A stretch of DNA of 64,000 nt from Brevibacterium aurantiacum (lineage in GTDB: Bacteria > Actinomycetota > Actinomycetes > Actinomycetales > Brevibacteriaceae), in the NCBI RefSeq assembly GCF_007558825.1, contig NZ_VLTK01000008.1, positions 124,001 to 188,000 of the forward strand, written 5' to 3'. Each line of letters opens with the position of its first letter. Position 1 is the first letter of the stretch. Shown piece by piece: positions 7,079 to 15,211 of this stretch. The notes below the pieces were generated by a model. That model was not told the origin of the DNA. It searched no databases and worked only from the letters and a program-made list of their open reading frames with translations. Made by a program: the position numbers and the translations under genes.

Positions 7079-9505
7079 ATGACGCACAGGAGTGTGCGCG
7101 CGAGTGCTTCCACAGCACGACGCTTCACACCGCCGCTGGCAGTCGGGGCCGCGGTCGCGGCCGCCACCGGCCTGCTGGGGCTCGGGCTGTCGGCACCGGC
7201 TTTTGCTGCCGAGAACACCGTCGACGACGCTGTCTTCCAATGGTCGGTCAACGACGAGTCCACCGGCGGTTCCTACTTCGGTGGATGCAACTTCCTGACG
7301 GCTGGCGTTGCCGGGGACGCAACGATGGCACGAATCTGGACGGCCAATGACAGTGGAACGCTGTATAAGGTCGACGGATCAGGGAAATTCGTCGATGAGA
7401 ACACATCCATCGTCAAAACCAACGGAGAGCTGTCGACCTTCGATGACCGCTGCAAGACCGGCGAGGGCACAGTCGTCAACGGCAAGGTCAATGCTGAAGC
7501 CGCGGACAACCACACCGGTGACCACGTCGAAATCAAGAACGGCACGGGCACAATTGATCCCGATGCCGACAATGCGTCGATCCAGTGGGAGGGCTCCTGG
7601 AGCTTCGCCTACTACGGCGGCATGACCTACTGGACCATCTCTGACCCCAAGCTCGAGGTCAAGGACGGCAAGGGCACGATCACCGGGACCTACTCCGGCT
7701 ACGGTGCGGACATGGACGACCTCAGCGTCTGGAAGAAGCTCGATCCCCGCGAAGGCGATGTCGTCGAGATTCAGAACGGATCCGTCGACGTCACCGAGGA
7801 TGGGTTCGAATTCACCCCCGACTACCTCGGCGTGGAAACTACGACCGATGGTCGTAATCTCCAGGCTCCGAAGTCTGCCGAGAACGAGTCTTGGTGGGGC
7901 GCCATGCCTCAGGACTGGATCGACTTCAATATTGAGACCGGCCAGGACTCCTACTGGTACACGACCGCAGGTGCCGCCACCTCGATCCAGCCGCGCAAAA
8001 AGACCAATCCGGTCACGGTGGAATACACCGCCCAAGCTCCGGCCCCGGATGTCTCGACCTCGCACTCGGTGAAGTCGGTGGACGCCGAGGAGGGTCTGAC
8101 CGTCAACGTCAAGGGTGAGGGCTACGACAATCTGCCGAACTCCAGCCTCGGGACTCCGGCCGCCGGCGCATACGCTGCGGTCGTCGATCGCGAGCTGGCC
8201 AGCGACGATATCAATGCGGGCAACACCGCCGGCGTGCAATACGTGCGTCCAACGCAGATCACCGACGGCAAGATCGATGTTGATGTCCTCGCCGAGACGG
8301 CTGATCTCGATGAAGCAAAGGACTACGACCTCGTCACCTGGGTCGCTCACGGGTTGGCTCAGGGCGACGCACTGCTCTACCGCGCACCCATCGAACTGAG
8401 CCACGAGCAGAAGGAAGCCCTCTTCCCCAGCGAAGACACGGATGAGGCAGAGGCCGACTCCGACACCGGCGCCGAGGGCGACGAAGCGAACAGCGAAACC
8501 GACACCGAAGGTGCAGCCGACGGTGCCGAGTCTGACGAGGACGGATCGGCCGACGGTGCGGAGGCTGACGACAAGGGCGCTGCCGACGGAGCCAAAGGCG
8601 ACGAAGACGGAGCCGAGGCTGAAGCTGAGACCGACTCCGAAGGTACCGCTGACGGCGCCGAAGCTGACGACAAGGGTACCGCCGACGGTGCGGAGGCTGA
8701 CGACAAGGGCGCTGCCGACGGAGCCGAGGCTGAAGCTGAGACCGACTCCGAAGGTACCGCTGACGGCGCCGAAGCTGACGACAAGGGTACCGCCGACGGT
8801 GCAGAGGCTGACTCAAAAGGCTCGGCCGACGGCAGCGATTCCGATGGATCCGACGATGGCGGAGTCGAAACACCCGCGAAGCCTGAGATCGGCGACCAGA
8901 CAGTTGGCGAGAACGGCGAGATCACGGGTAAGGCCGCACCGAACGCCGAGGTGACTCTCGCGTGGACCCCGGACACGGCCGAGAACCAGGCAGCTCAGAC
9001 TCAGGTTAAGACACAGGCCACAGCGTCCGAGGACGAGGTTCCATCTGAAGGCACAGTGACCGTCACGGCCGACGCTGAAGGCTACTTCACCGCCAAGGCC
9101 CCGAGTGCCGCAGGCACGTACGCCTACACCGCAGCCGCAACGGTCGAGGGCGTTCCCTCGGACACTGCAGAGTTCACCGTCACAGTGAATGCTGCAGCCG
9201 ATGACGACGCTGCCGCCGGATCAGCCGCTGGCGGAGCCGAAGGTTCGACCGACGGCACCGGAGCAGATGCCGCCGGATCAGCCGACGGCACCGCCGATGC
9301 CGCTGAGGGTTCAGCCGATGGATCCAACGCCGGCGCAGGGTCGGGTACCGAGGGCTCCTCGTCTGCGGACTCCGGTTTCGAGGGCTCCGCTGGCGGATCG
9401 AACCTGCCGCGCACAGGTACCGAACTGGTCACCCTGCCGATCGCGGCCGGTCTGATCGTCCTCGGTGCAGCATCCGTGATGTTCTCTCGGATGCGCAAAC
9501 GCTAA
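7079..9505 (+). CDS. htaA: HtaA haem-binding protein, sortase-anchored (LPRTG)
   Basis: This 808-residue wall protein should bind haem at the cell surface. It has a signal peptide (cut after APAFA near 43), one HtaA-type domain at about 48-320 (GGCNFL near 71, YGGMTYW, GQDSYWY), a second beta-rich domain at about 325-445, a repetitive acidic Ala/Asp/Glu/Gly region at 448-598, an Ig-like segment at about 600-700, a second Ala/Gly/Ser-rich spacer and a sortase signal: LPRTG at 776-780, hydrophobic segment, RMRKR tail. The repeat region presumably lifts the haem domain above the wall. It has a good ribosome site (GAGGAG) before the ATG. It is transcribed divergently from hmuT and is followed by hmuO. 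Compared with corynebacterial HtaA, the long acidic repeat is unusual. Confidence 0.93.
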   Translation: MTHRSVRASASTARRFTPPLAVGAAVAAATGLLGLGLSAPAFAAENTVDDAVFQWSVNDESTGGSYFGGCNFLTAGVAGDATMARIWTANDSGTLYKVDGSGKFVDENTSIVKTNGELSTFDDRCKTGEGTVVNGKVNAEAADNHTGDHVEIKNGTGTIDPDADNASIQWEGSWSFAYYGGMTYWTISDPKLEVKDGKGTITGTYSGYGADMDDLSVWKKLDPREGDVVEIQNGSVDVTEDGFEFTPDYLGVETTTDGRNLQAPKSAENESWWGAMPQDWIDFNIETGQDSYWYTTAGAATSIQPRKKTNPVTVEYTAQAPAPDVSTSHSVKSVDAEEGLTVNVKGEGYDNLPNSSLGTPAAGAYAAVVDRELASDDINAGNTAGVQYVRPTQITDGKIDVDVLAETADLDEAKDYDLVTWVAHGLAQGDALLYRAPIELSHEQKEALFPSEDTDEAEADSDTGAEGDEANSETDTEGAADGAESDEDGSADGAEADDKGAADGAKGDEDGAEAEAETDSEGTADGAEADDKGTADGAEADDKGAADGAEAEAETDSEGTADGAEADDKGTADGAEADSKGSADGSDSDGSDDGGVETPAKPEIGDQTVGENGEITGKAAPNAEVTLAWTPDTAENQAAQTQVKTQATASEDEVPSEGTVTVTADAEGYFTAKAPSAAGTYAYTAAATVEGVPSDTAEFTVTVNAAADDDAAAGSAAGGAEGSTDGTGADAAGSADGTADAAEGSADGSNAGAGSGTEGSSSADSGFEGSAGGSNLPRTGTELVTLPIAAGLIVLGAASVMFSRMRKR
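8611..8811 (+). repeat. 111-base in-frame tandem repeat inside htaA
   Basis: The DNA from 8611 recurs from 8722 with very few differences, a period of 111 bases (37 codons), the second copy being incomplete. The units encode Ala/Asp/Glu/Gly-rich stalk built from ADGAEAD and ETDSEGT modules, and shorter related units extend over about 8500-8830. Because the period is a multiple of three, gain or loss of copies would change stalk length without breaking the frame. Confidence 0.85.
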
Positions 9506-9536
9506 ACCGAGTTAAAACAAGCAATGTAGTGAACCT

Positions 9537-9586
9537 GTGAGTTCGTCCCGGTTCGGTGTCTTCTCACCGAACCGGGACGAACTCAC
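9537..9586. terminator. perfect 22-bp inverted repeat between htaA and hmuO
   Basis: The arms at 9537-9558 and 9565-9586 are perfectly complementary over 22 bases and enclose the 6-base loop TCTTCT. There is no T-tract on the plus strand. It sits 31 bases after the htaA stop and 60 bases before hmuO, so it probably ends or attenuates the htaA transcript, or acts as an RNA-processing site that sets different levels for htaA and hmuO. Confidence 0.75.
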
Positions 9587-9646
9587 ACACAGCCATATCA
9601 TCACGACCCGATCGCTGGATCGTCGATCTCTCAATGAGGAACTATC

Positions 9647-10288
9647 ATGACTGAACCGTTCTCCACTCGCCTCAAGAACAGCACAGCCACCATCCACGAC
9701 GAGGTTGAACACACCAATTTCGTGGTCGACCTCATGGAAGGTCGGCTGGATGCTGCCGCCTACGCTCTCCTGCTCAAACAGTACGGGACGATCTACGACG
9801 CCCTCGAGAGGAAGTCGCGCGAATTCGCCAATGACCCGATCTTCACGCCGTTCCACGACGCGAATCTGTTTCGCTTCGAGCGCATCGTCAACGATCTGTA
9901 TGAACTCAAGGGTGCCGATCTTCCGATCACCTCCAGCGCGGAAACCTATGCGGCCCGCCTCGAACAGATCGAAAAGCCCGAGCAGCTCATCGCTCAGCAC
10001 TACACCCGCTACCTCGGCGACTTGTCGGGCGGACAAGCCATCGGAGCTCTGATGGGCAGGCACTACGCCCTGCCGGCAAGCTCTCTGACGATTTGGGACT
10101 TCGCCGCTCTCGGCAAAACAAAGCCTTACAAGGACTCATACCGTCTGCACCTCAACGAGATCACAAGCACAGGTGGCGATGAGCAGACGGTTCTCGACGA
10201 GACGATGACCGCGTTCAAGCTCAACGGACACCTCCTCGCCGAGCTGACGCCCATGACCGAGCGCCCGGCAACCACAGTCGAGGAGTAG
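9647..10288 (+). CDS. hmuO: haem oxygenase HmuO (biliverdin-producing)
   Basis: This enzyme opens the haem ring with oxygen and reductant to give biliverdin, carbon monoxide and free iron, finishing the uptake pathway encoded around it. The 213-residue product has the expected length of the HO-1/HmuO family. H17 (in TATIHDEVEH) is the likely proximal haem ligand, and the distal-helix signature RYLGDLSGGQ is at 121-130. The ATG at 9647 follows a GAGGA ribosome site. It lies 141 bases after htaA, separated by the hairpin. In Corynebacterium diphtheriae hmuO is unlinked to htaA-hmuTUV; here it is adjacent. It is the last recognisable haem gene before the accessory island. Confidence 0.95.
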   Translation: MTEPFSTRLKNSTATIHDEVEHTNFVVDLMEGRLDAAAYALLLKQYGTIYDALERKSREFANDPIFTPFHDANLFRFERIVNDLYELKGADLPITSSAETYAARLEQIEKPEQLIAQHYTRYLGDLSGGQAIGALMGRHYALPASSLTIWDFAALGKTKPYKDSYRLHLNEITSTGGDEQTVLDETMTAFKLNGHLLAELTPMTERPATTVEE

Positions 10289-10839
10289 TTTTCGCCGTTA
10301 ATCCGTTTCTAATGGCATGTCGAATGGAATACGACGCAACGAGAAGGACCCTAGCCGAGCTGGCATTCTCAGGAGGTGCATGCGACCAGTTGGAGCGTTG
10401 GACCAGGCGTCTAAGGTCCGGGAAGGATCTACTCCTGCGGTCGAAAAACGTGATGGATGCCGCGGTCGGAGAATCGAATATCGAGCTTCCTTTAGCGCGC
10501 CCCGTTATGCCCGAACAAGTCAAACGTCGTAGTAGACACACTGTACCCGGCGCTCAAGAATACGAGTCATTGTTCGCGAGCGAAGATCACGGAGAAGTCC
10601 CGGTCGTCGAAGTCATTGCTCGGGCAGGTCTTGAAAGCATTCGGGCTCAAAATCCATCTTGGGCAAGGGGCCAATCATTCCAATGATTCACTGATTGCTG
10701 AGAAGGTTCAGGGACTTGGTTGACTCCATGACCTGGCCTTCAGCAACCCTATCGTTCAGACCTTAGAAGGATCGACCACTCAGTATATAACACTGACATA
10801 AAGATTTCGGCCGACGAACCGGAAGAAGGCGAAACAAGG
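10289..10839. other. 551-base stretch with only one doubtful reading frame
   Basis: The stretch after hmuO marks the change from the haem locus to the accessory island. A plus-strand frame at 10312-10686 (124 codons from ATG) has no recognisable domain and no clear ribosome site. It contains Arg/Ser-rich stretches and could be chance coding or a gene remnant. The 3' part (10690-10830) looks AT-richer than the neighbours. I see no tRNA, transposase or inverted repeat that would mark the junction. Confidence 0.4.
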
Positions 10840-11082
10840 GTGAACTGGGACCGACAGGCACTAAAGACCGCAGAACAAATTCACCCGAACACCGACTTCG
10901 ACGTTTTGAGACACTCATACTCGCTCTCGGTTGTGCGCGAGCGCAAACGGGAAGCTTTCGTCGAGGGTGCACGATGGCAACGAAGCAAGCTCCGAAGCGA
11001 TGAGACAGTCGAGCGCGTTCGAGCGTTCCTCCACGCTGAGACTTCCCGCGAACTGGTCAACGCGTTGCTTATGGGGCCCTGA
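10840..11082 (+). CDS. small hypothetical protein
   Basis: A GTG-started 80-codon frame whose product is charged and helix-rich, with a stretch RKREAFVEGARWQRSKLRSD reminiscent of small phage or plasmid proteins, followed by an amphipathic end. An A/G-rich stretch (GGAAGAAGG) about 10 bases upstream could serve as a ribosome site. There is no known domain. Codon choice fits a real gene better than the flanking sequence does. It may be the tail of a larger lost gene, since it ends abruptly. No function is proposed. Confidence 0.4.
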   Translation: MNWDRQALKTAEQIHPNTDFDVLRHSYSLSVVRERKREAFVEGARWQRSKLRSDETVERVRAFLHAETSRELVNALLMGP

Positions 11083-11726
11083 GGCGGTCAAACGGCACAG
11101 GCTGCTGGCCCGCCAGTGGTCGGTGGCGGGATGATATGGCGTTGCCAATGAGTGCTCGAGCGTGCCAGGGCCAGACAACGAACAGTCTCTCCAGGAAGCT
11201 GATAATCAAGGTCTCCTCGTTTCTCGTCTCTCAACCGAACATGGTCTGGCCCCGGGATATTTCCCCGGGGCCAGTAGGGGAAGCCGTGGGCGGGCCCGCA
11301 TCGTTTTCACCGTCATTGTGGCGTCACTGCCGCGCATCATGCGTCGAGCACACAGGTAGGAAGAACGGCGGGCGCGACCACACGACTCCATAGGCCTACA
11401 TAAATACGGAAGCTTCTCAACTCCATTCGTCGGTGGTGTCAGCGTCCTCAAACCGGGGAGGAGAACGCTGACATGGGACTATTCTGTGGGCGGCAACTTG
11501 GCATGCCGGGAGACCGGGCGACTGGAAGAACGGCCTCGGGTTGGAGCGCCTGAAGACCCGGCACCCGCAACCAACTGTGACCCGTGGTTGGTCGGTTGCG
11601 TGCTGACTTGTGTCGAGTTCCCGCAGGCCGGGGTCGCCGAGAACGATCGCCCAGAACGCAGCATCGATACCCAGCTGGCCATCTGGCGCATACGTGTTCT
11701 GCATGACAACACACCACCTACGGTCA
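11083..11726. other. 644-base stretch without a convincing gene
   Basis: It contains a hairpin at 11246-11274 (11-bp perfect arms around CTGGCCCCGGG, loop of 7, no T-tract) and a shorter imperfect inverted repeat at 11438-11472. Minus-strand frames reading into it from the Hsp20 gene region (about 11417-11700) show no recognisable motif. It may hold remnants of earlier insertions. Confidence 0.4.
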
Positions 11727-12161
11727 CTATGCGCTGATGGCCGCCGGTTCAGCAGAACCCGAGTTGATGGTGATCTTGCGGGGCTTCGCCGACTCCGCGA
11801 CGGGAATACTGAGTGTGAGCACGCCGGCGTCATAGTCCGCCGTGATAGTGCTGGTATCGAGGTTGTCGCCGAGGACAAGCTGACGGCTGAAGGTTCCACG
11901 GGGCCGCTCGGCGGCGACTGAAGACTCCCCGTGGTCGGGGGCGGGCCGTTCGGCTTTGACGGTGACGACGTTGTTCTCAACGTCGAGGTCGATGTTGTCA
12001 GGATCGATTCCTGGTAGGTCGAGTTCGACGCGGAAGGTGTCGCCGTCGCGCCAGGCGTCCATGGGCATCATTACGGGGCGGGCAGTTGTGCCGGTGGCTG
12101 CGAAGATTTCTCTGCTCAGGCGTTCGACTTCTCGGAATGGGTCAGTGCGCATCATGATCAT
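11727..12161 (-). CDS. Hsp20/alpha-crystallin small heat-shock protein
   Basis: This is an ATP-independent holdase that binds unfolding proteins under stress. At 144 residues it has the usual size: a short N-terminal arm, an alpha-crystallin domain at about 36-130 beginning [19 protein letters not shown], including [12 protein letters not shown] and the strand region [12 protein letters not shown], and a short tail. The ATG at 12161 is supported by AAGGAGG at 12170-12176 with an 8-base spacer. It is transcribed divergently from a MerR-type regulator across a palindromic operator, the classic arrangement of actinobacterial hsp20 genes. It is a common passenger in accessory islands. Confidence 0.93.
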   Translation of the reverse strand: MIMMRTDPFREVERLSREIFAATGTTARPVMMPMDAWRDGDTFRVELDLPGIDPDNIDLDVENNVVTVKAERPAPDHGESSVAAERPRGTFSRQLVLGDNLDTSTITADYDAGVLTLSIPVAESAKPRKITINSGSAEPAAISA

Positions 12162-12277
12162 TGGTGAAACCTCCTTTTCTGGATGGTGGATTCATGTAGA
12201 TGATATGATCTACATCATCTGATGCACATACATATAGTCGATCTGAGCGATACTGTCAATCGTCGGAAGGAAAGATT
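12162..12277. promoter_or_regulatory. hsp20/merR divergent operator
   Basis: A perfect inverted repeat ATGTAGAT-N6-ATCTACAT lies at 12194-12201 and 12208-12215, between the divergent hsp20 and merR-type genes. An overlapping ATCATC echo follows at 12214-12219. It is the likely binding site of the MerR/HspR-like protein. The strong Shine-Dalgarno sequence of hsp20 is at 12170-12176, and the GGAAGG before the regulator at 12265-12270. Confidence 0.7.
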
Positions 12278-12574
12278 TTGGGAGACGCTGAAAAGGCGAT
12301 ATCAGCCCCTGGTGGGCTCATGTTCACGATCTCGACTGTTGCTGAGCTGACAGGGGTGGGCGTGCAGTCATTGCGGCAGTATGAGGCTCGTGGGCTGGTG
12401 ACGCCGGCCCGGAGCCAGGGTGGGACGCGGCGGTTCAGTCGCGGTGATATTGTTCGATTGCGGCGTGTGCGCGAGCTGGTTGACGTGGGTGCGAATCTCG
12501 CTAGCATCGGAATCATCCTCGACCTCCAGGATGAGAACACCTCGCTTCGGTACGAATTGAGGAGGAAGCAATGA
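12278..12574 (+). CDS. MerR-family (HspR-like) transcriptional regulator
   Basis: A 98-residue DNA-binding protein with the MerR winged helix: STVAELTGVGVQSLRQYEARG at about 18-39 is the helix-turn-helix followed by the wing (GGTRRFSRGDIVRLRRVREL), then a short coiled dimerisation helix. There is no metal-binding cysteine or effector domain, as in HspR. It should autoregulate and control hsp20 through the palindrome at 12194-12215. The start taken is TTG at 12278 because GGAAGG lies 7 bases upstream; an internal ATG at 12320 would remove 14 residues but keep the whole domain. The stop overlaps the following micro-ORF. Confidence 0.9.
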   Translation: MGDAEKAISAPGGLMFTISTVAELTGVGVQSLRQYEARGLVTPARSQGGTRRFSRGDIVRLRRVRELVDVGANLASIGIILDLQDENTSLRYELRRKQ

Positions 12575-12696
12575 TGACGGAAGACAACCGGCCCGGTGTG
12601 GAAGTACCAGAGTCTGACTGGAACGAACAGGTCATTGATGCCACAGAGGTCGATGCCGATCGTCTCGATGCATTGGCCCCGTTACCTTTTAAGTAG
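12571..12696 (+). CDS. 41-aa micro-protein coupled to merR
   Basis: This very short frame begins at ATGATG and overlaps the stop of the merR-type gene by 4 bases (ATGA). It has a strong ribosome site, GGAGGAAG, just upstream. The product is highly acidic, starting MMTEDNRPG and containing ESDWNEQVIDATEVDADRLD, with no membrane or signal segment. The close coupling and good ribosome site argue that it is translated. It could be a modulator of the regulator or of Hsp20, but that is speculation. I know of no named family. Confidence 0.6.
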   Translation: MMTEDNRPGVEVPESDWNEQVIDATEVDADRLDALAPLPFK

Positions 12697-12939
12697 CCCC
12701 AACATCCGTCAGGATAGAAGGGGTCGATTGCCTAAAAGCCCCGGCATGATTCATGCCCCCAGTCATCATGATCCAGAAGTGTTGTCACCGGGAGTCGAAG
12801 GCACCAGGGAAATCGCTCATAGGGGCCAGAACCACTGGCAGAGCACATGCCTTGAGCCCGACCGTAACGTGGATGCCGAACCTCGGAGCCCGACCTGTAT
12901 CACCGGCCAGCCGAACCACTCATATCGAAGAAGATGAGT
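12697..12939. other. short stretch without a recognisable gene
   Basis: Frames are open on both strands but none shows a known motif. It lies between the stress module and an IS481-type remnant and may be insertion debris. Confidence 0.35.
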
Positions 12940-13217
12940 GACATGATCGCCAACCACGATGGTTGATACGCATGGCAATGATTCGACGTCCGCGGCGGAC
13001 AGGAGTCTGTCGTGGGGACCGTGTGGGCCGGCTGCAGCGATCCTGCATGCCCTCGGCACCGTCGTTGCGGTATCTGGTAGCCCAGCGGGCGGCGGTGGGC
13101 ACCGAGACCTGGAAACGTTCGGCAGTGCGTCGTAGTGGCCACCCATCATCAACGATGCACCGAGCCAAGAGCAGACGTCTTTTGGGTGAGAGTACGGCGT
13201 TAGGATGGGAGATGTAG
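12940..13217 (-). pseudogene. IS481-family transposase remnant (N-terminal part)
   Basis: The minus strand encodes the start of an IS481 transposase: SHPNAVLSPKRRLLLARCIV followed by the helix-turn-helix WPLRRTAERFQVSVPTAARW and RPTRSPRQTPVRRGRRII. The position expected for the ATG reads ATC, so the original start seems lost. Homology stops after about 90 residues near 12945; the DDE catalytic core is missing. This is a dead, truncated insertion sequence. It differs from the IS481 copy at 21065-22031. Confidence 0.8.
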
Positions 13218-13631
13218 ACCTCCGGGTAGATGGGCTCTTAGACAAGCACCACCTCACTCGGGGTTCTACTTCATGTCACGATGCCACGCCGTCTGTCACT
13301 AACCTCCATGGTTAATACACCTAGGCTCGGCTGAGCCTCGTCAGGCGCTCTTGTCCAGGGTCGAGCCTGCTGCGAAAGATCATGACTTCTGCTCTCGATC
13401 AGGTGTAGAGGTGCGAACTACTTTGGGCACGAAATACCGTGGCACTTTGCACGTCGAGAAGTTCTTAAAGCGCTAAGCGCCCCGGTACGGATGCCGTGTT
13501 TCTTCCATATTCAGATCTCTGTATGAACTTCACCAGAGTGGAAGCTGAGTTATCAAGGCTGGCCGAAGAGGTCATTGAGCCAGCCAAAGGGGCCGAGTTC
13601 CTAGTCGCTTTTGGCCATGAGTGCCGCTCCG
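13218..13631. other. 414-base stretch with a truncated frame at its right end
   Basis: Nothing recognisable is present at 13218-13520. From 13523 a plus-strand frame begins (see next entry). The composition appears less GC-rich than the core genome. No clear terminal inverted repeats were found for the flanking transposase remnants. Confidence 0.4.
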
Positions 13632-13663
13632 TCAACAAGGAGTTCCTGCCAGACACGGTCTAG
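13523..13663 (+). CDS. 46-aa frame, possibly the cut-off start of a larger gene
   Basis: The frame MNFTRVEAELSRLAEEVIEP continues to a TAG at 13661-13663. Its N-terminus resembles the first helices of large DNA-methyltransferase or BREX-type proteins, which start with a similar helix and an FL-x-AFG stretch, but the match is too short to prove. It ends at the edge of the adjacent transposase pseudogene, as expected if an insertion cut the gene. No ribosome site stands out. Confidence 0.3.
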   Translation: MNFTRVEAELSRLAEEVIEPAKGAEFLVAFGHECRSVNKEFLPDTV

Positions 13664-15016
13664 TACATCGGCCGAGGACGCGATATAGAACAGAGGCATC
13701 GGTCATATCGTAATGCCTCTCTAATGGATAGTGGCTGGCCCGGTGTTGGCCGACTAGGTTGGTGAACGACGCCAGGTATAACTGCTCGGTCTTCTCGCGT
13801 GAGAGCACCAGCAGCCAGTCCTGGATCCTGGCGATTTCGGCAGCGATCTTCGCCGGGTTGAGACTATCCCGATACGCCGTCATCTCCTCCACCTGCTTCG
13901 ATGACAGGACACGGCATCAAGGAGCCTGTCGAAGGGTGTGCGCGGGGCGTCGTAGACCCGTTTACGTCGCCCGTTGCGCGTGGAGGAGTATCCGGTGGGT
14001 TTGATCGTGGGCATCAGATAGTTCACCCGATCATTGACCAGGCGCAAGAGTCGGTTGAGTGCGCGTCTCTCCAGGTCAGTGGCGTAGCGGTAGTAGAACC
14101 CGTAGCGGCGGACGACGTGGTTGTTCTTCGACTCGATCGTGGCCTGATCATTCTTCTTATATGGAGGCGACCTGGTGAAGTAGATGCCCTGTGATCCGGC
14201 CCATTCGATGACGTATTGGACGTATTGATTGAGGAACTCCGACCCGTTATCGAAGTCCAGGCCAGTGATCTGGAACGGAACCTCACGCGCTGCGGTCTTC
14301 AGCCCAGCCAGGATGTTCGTGTGGGCGTTGTTGCGTACGATGCGGGTGTAGGTCCATCCGGTGTGGAAGTCGGTGAGGTTGAGCGTACGCGCGAATTCTC
14401 CGGACTAGACGGGCTCGCAGTGGGCGACGGTATCGCCTTCGAAGAAGCCAGGTTCGTCTTCGGCCTCGTCACCGGCCCGCCGGTTCGTGATCGCTGAACG
14501 CAGCAGCGTGCCAGGCTTCGTCGTTGAGTGCCCGCCGATGGCGTCTTTGGCCCGTGTGGGCGGCAGGTACCGGTCGATCGTGGCCGGGCTCATCGCCAGT
14601 AATTCCTTACGCACCGTCTTGGAGTAGCGGTCCTGGCCGTAGACGAGCTCGGTGTGAGCTTCGAGGAGGTCGAGAAGGATCTGCATCGTCGCATGAAGGT
14701 ATTTGCCGCATTGGCCGCCGGAGATCGCCCACACGCGTTGGAGGATTTTCACTGCGTCGTAGAAGTATTTCCTGGCCCGAAGTTTCCGCGGCCGTGTGGC
14801 GATTGTCTTGCCGGGTCCGGGCGGGTGGTTCGCTGCTTGGGCCAAGCGCCGTCGGGCATTGCCGCGAGTCCAGCCGGTGACGGCGGTGACCTCGTCGAGC
14901 ACGGCCCCTTTGATCTTCTTCGAGGCCTTCTTGTATTCCCTGGCGTATTTCGGCGGTGATCTCTGTTCGAGTCGCCATCGACAGTTCACTCCACCTAGTG
15001 TCCGAGGGTCCACCAT
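13632..15016 (-). pseudogene. integrase-core transposase, inactivated by a stop and a frameshift
   Basis: The minus strand carries a near-complete DDE-type transposase of the actinobacterial integrase-core group. From the ATG at 15016 it reads TLGGVNCRWRLEQRSPPKYA, then GWTRGNARRRL and PATIDRYLPPTRAKD, up to GFFEGDTVAHCEPV, where a TAG (14405-14407) interrupts. Directly after the stop the same frame continues with GEFARTLNLTDFHTGWT, ITGLDFDNGSEFLN, PPYKKNDQATIESKNNHVV and NGRRKRVYDAPRTPFDRLLD. A one-base frameshift near 13900 then moves the C-terminus (QVEEMTAYRDSLNPAKIAAE) to another frame, ending at 13632. The catalytic residues are still readable, so decay is recent, but the gene cannot make full-length protein without suppression. 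Confidence 0.85.
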
Positions 15017-15138
15017 TTCGCGGGCAAAAGTATATGAGGCACCTAGGGTGGCTCGCGGGCTGTTTAAACGAGTCTGTTCGTTATACTGCGCATCAGGGTC
15101 GAATTCGGTTACGATCAGGGCAAGCCTGATCACTAAAC

Positions 15139-15176
15139 TGGGCCTACTTGTCTATCTCAGTTTGAGAGAAGGCCCA
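15139..15176. other. nested inverted repeat upstream of the YibE/F-like gene
   Basis: Outer arms TGGGCCT/AGGCCCA (15139-15145 and 15170-15176) enclose an inner hairpin TCTCA-GTT-TGAGA (15055 offset: 15155-15159 and 15163-15167). It lies 35 bases before the gene at 15212 and could be a terminator, a leader structure or an insertion-sequence end. Confidence 0.4.
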
Positions 15177-15211
15177 ACCTGAATCTGAACATATTGAAGT
15201 AGGCCGCGATT

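Noticed and set aside
8430-8840. Second array-like region with repeats
   Set aside because: It is the coding sequence of the HtaA stalk; the period of 111 bases is in frame and there are no spacers.
10312-10686. 124-codon open frame after hmuO as a gene
   Set aside because: No domain, no clear ribosome site and unconvincing composition; reported only as a doubtful frame.
11417-11980. Minus-strand frame of 187 codons overlapping hsp20
   Set aside because: Half of it is a shadow of the hsp20 gene in another frame and the rest shows no motif or start.
12697-12939. Extension of the IS481 remnant to a full transposase
   Set aside because: No DDE-core motif can be read in any frame to the left of about 12945.
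15139-15176. Metal riboswitch upstream of the YibE/F-like gene
   Set aside because: Only a simple nested hairpin is seen; none of the conserved cores of known riboswitches is present.
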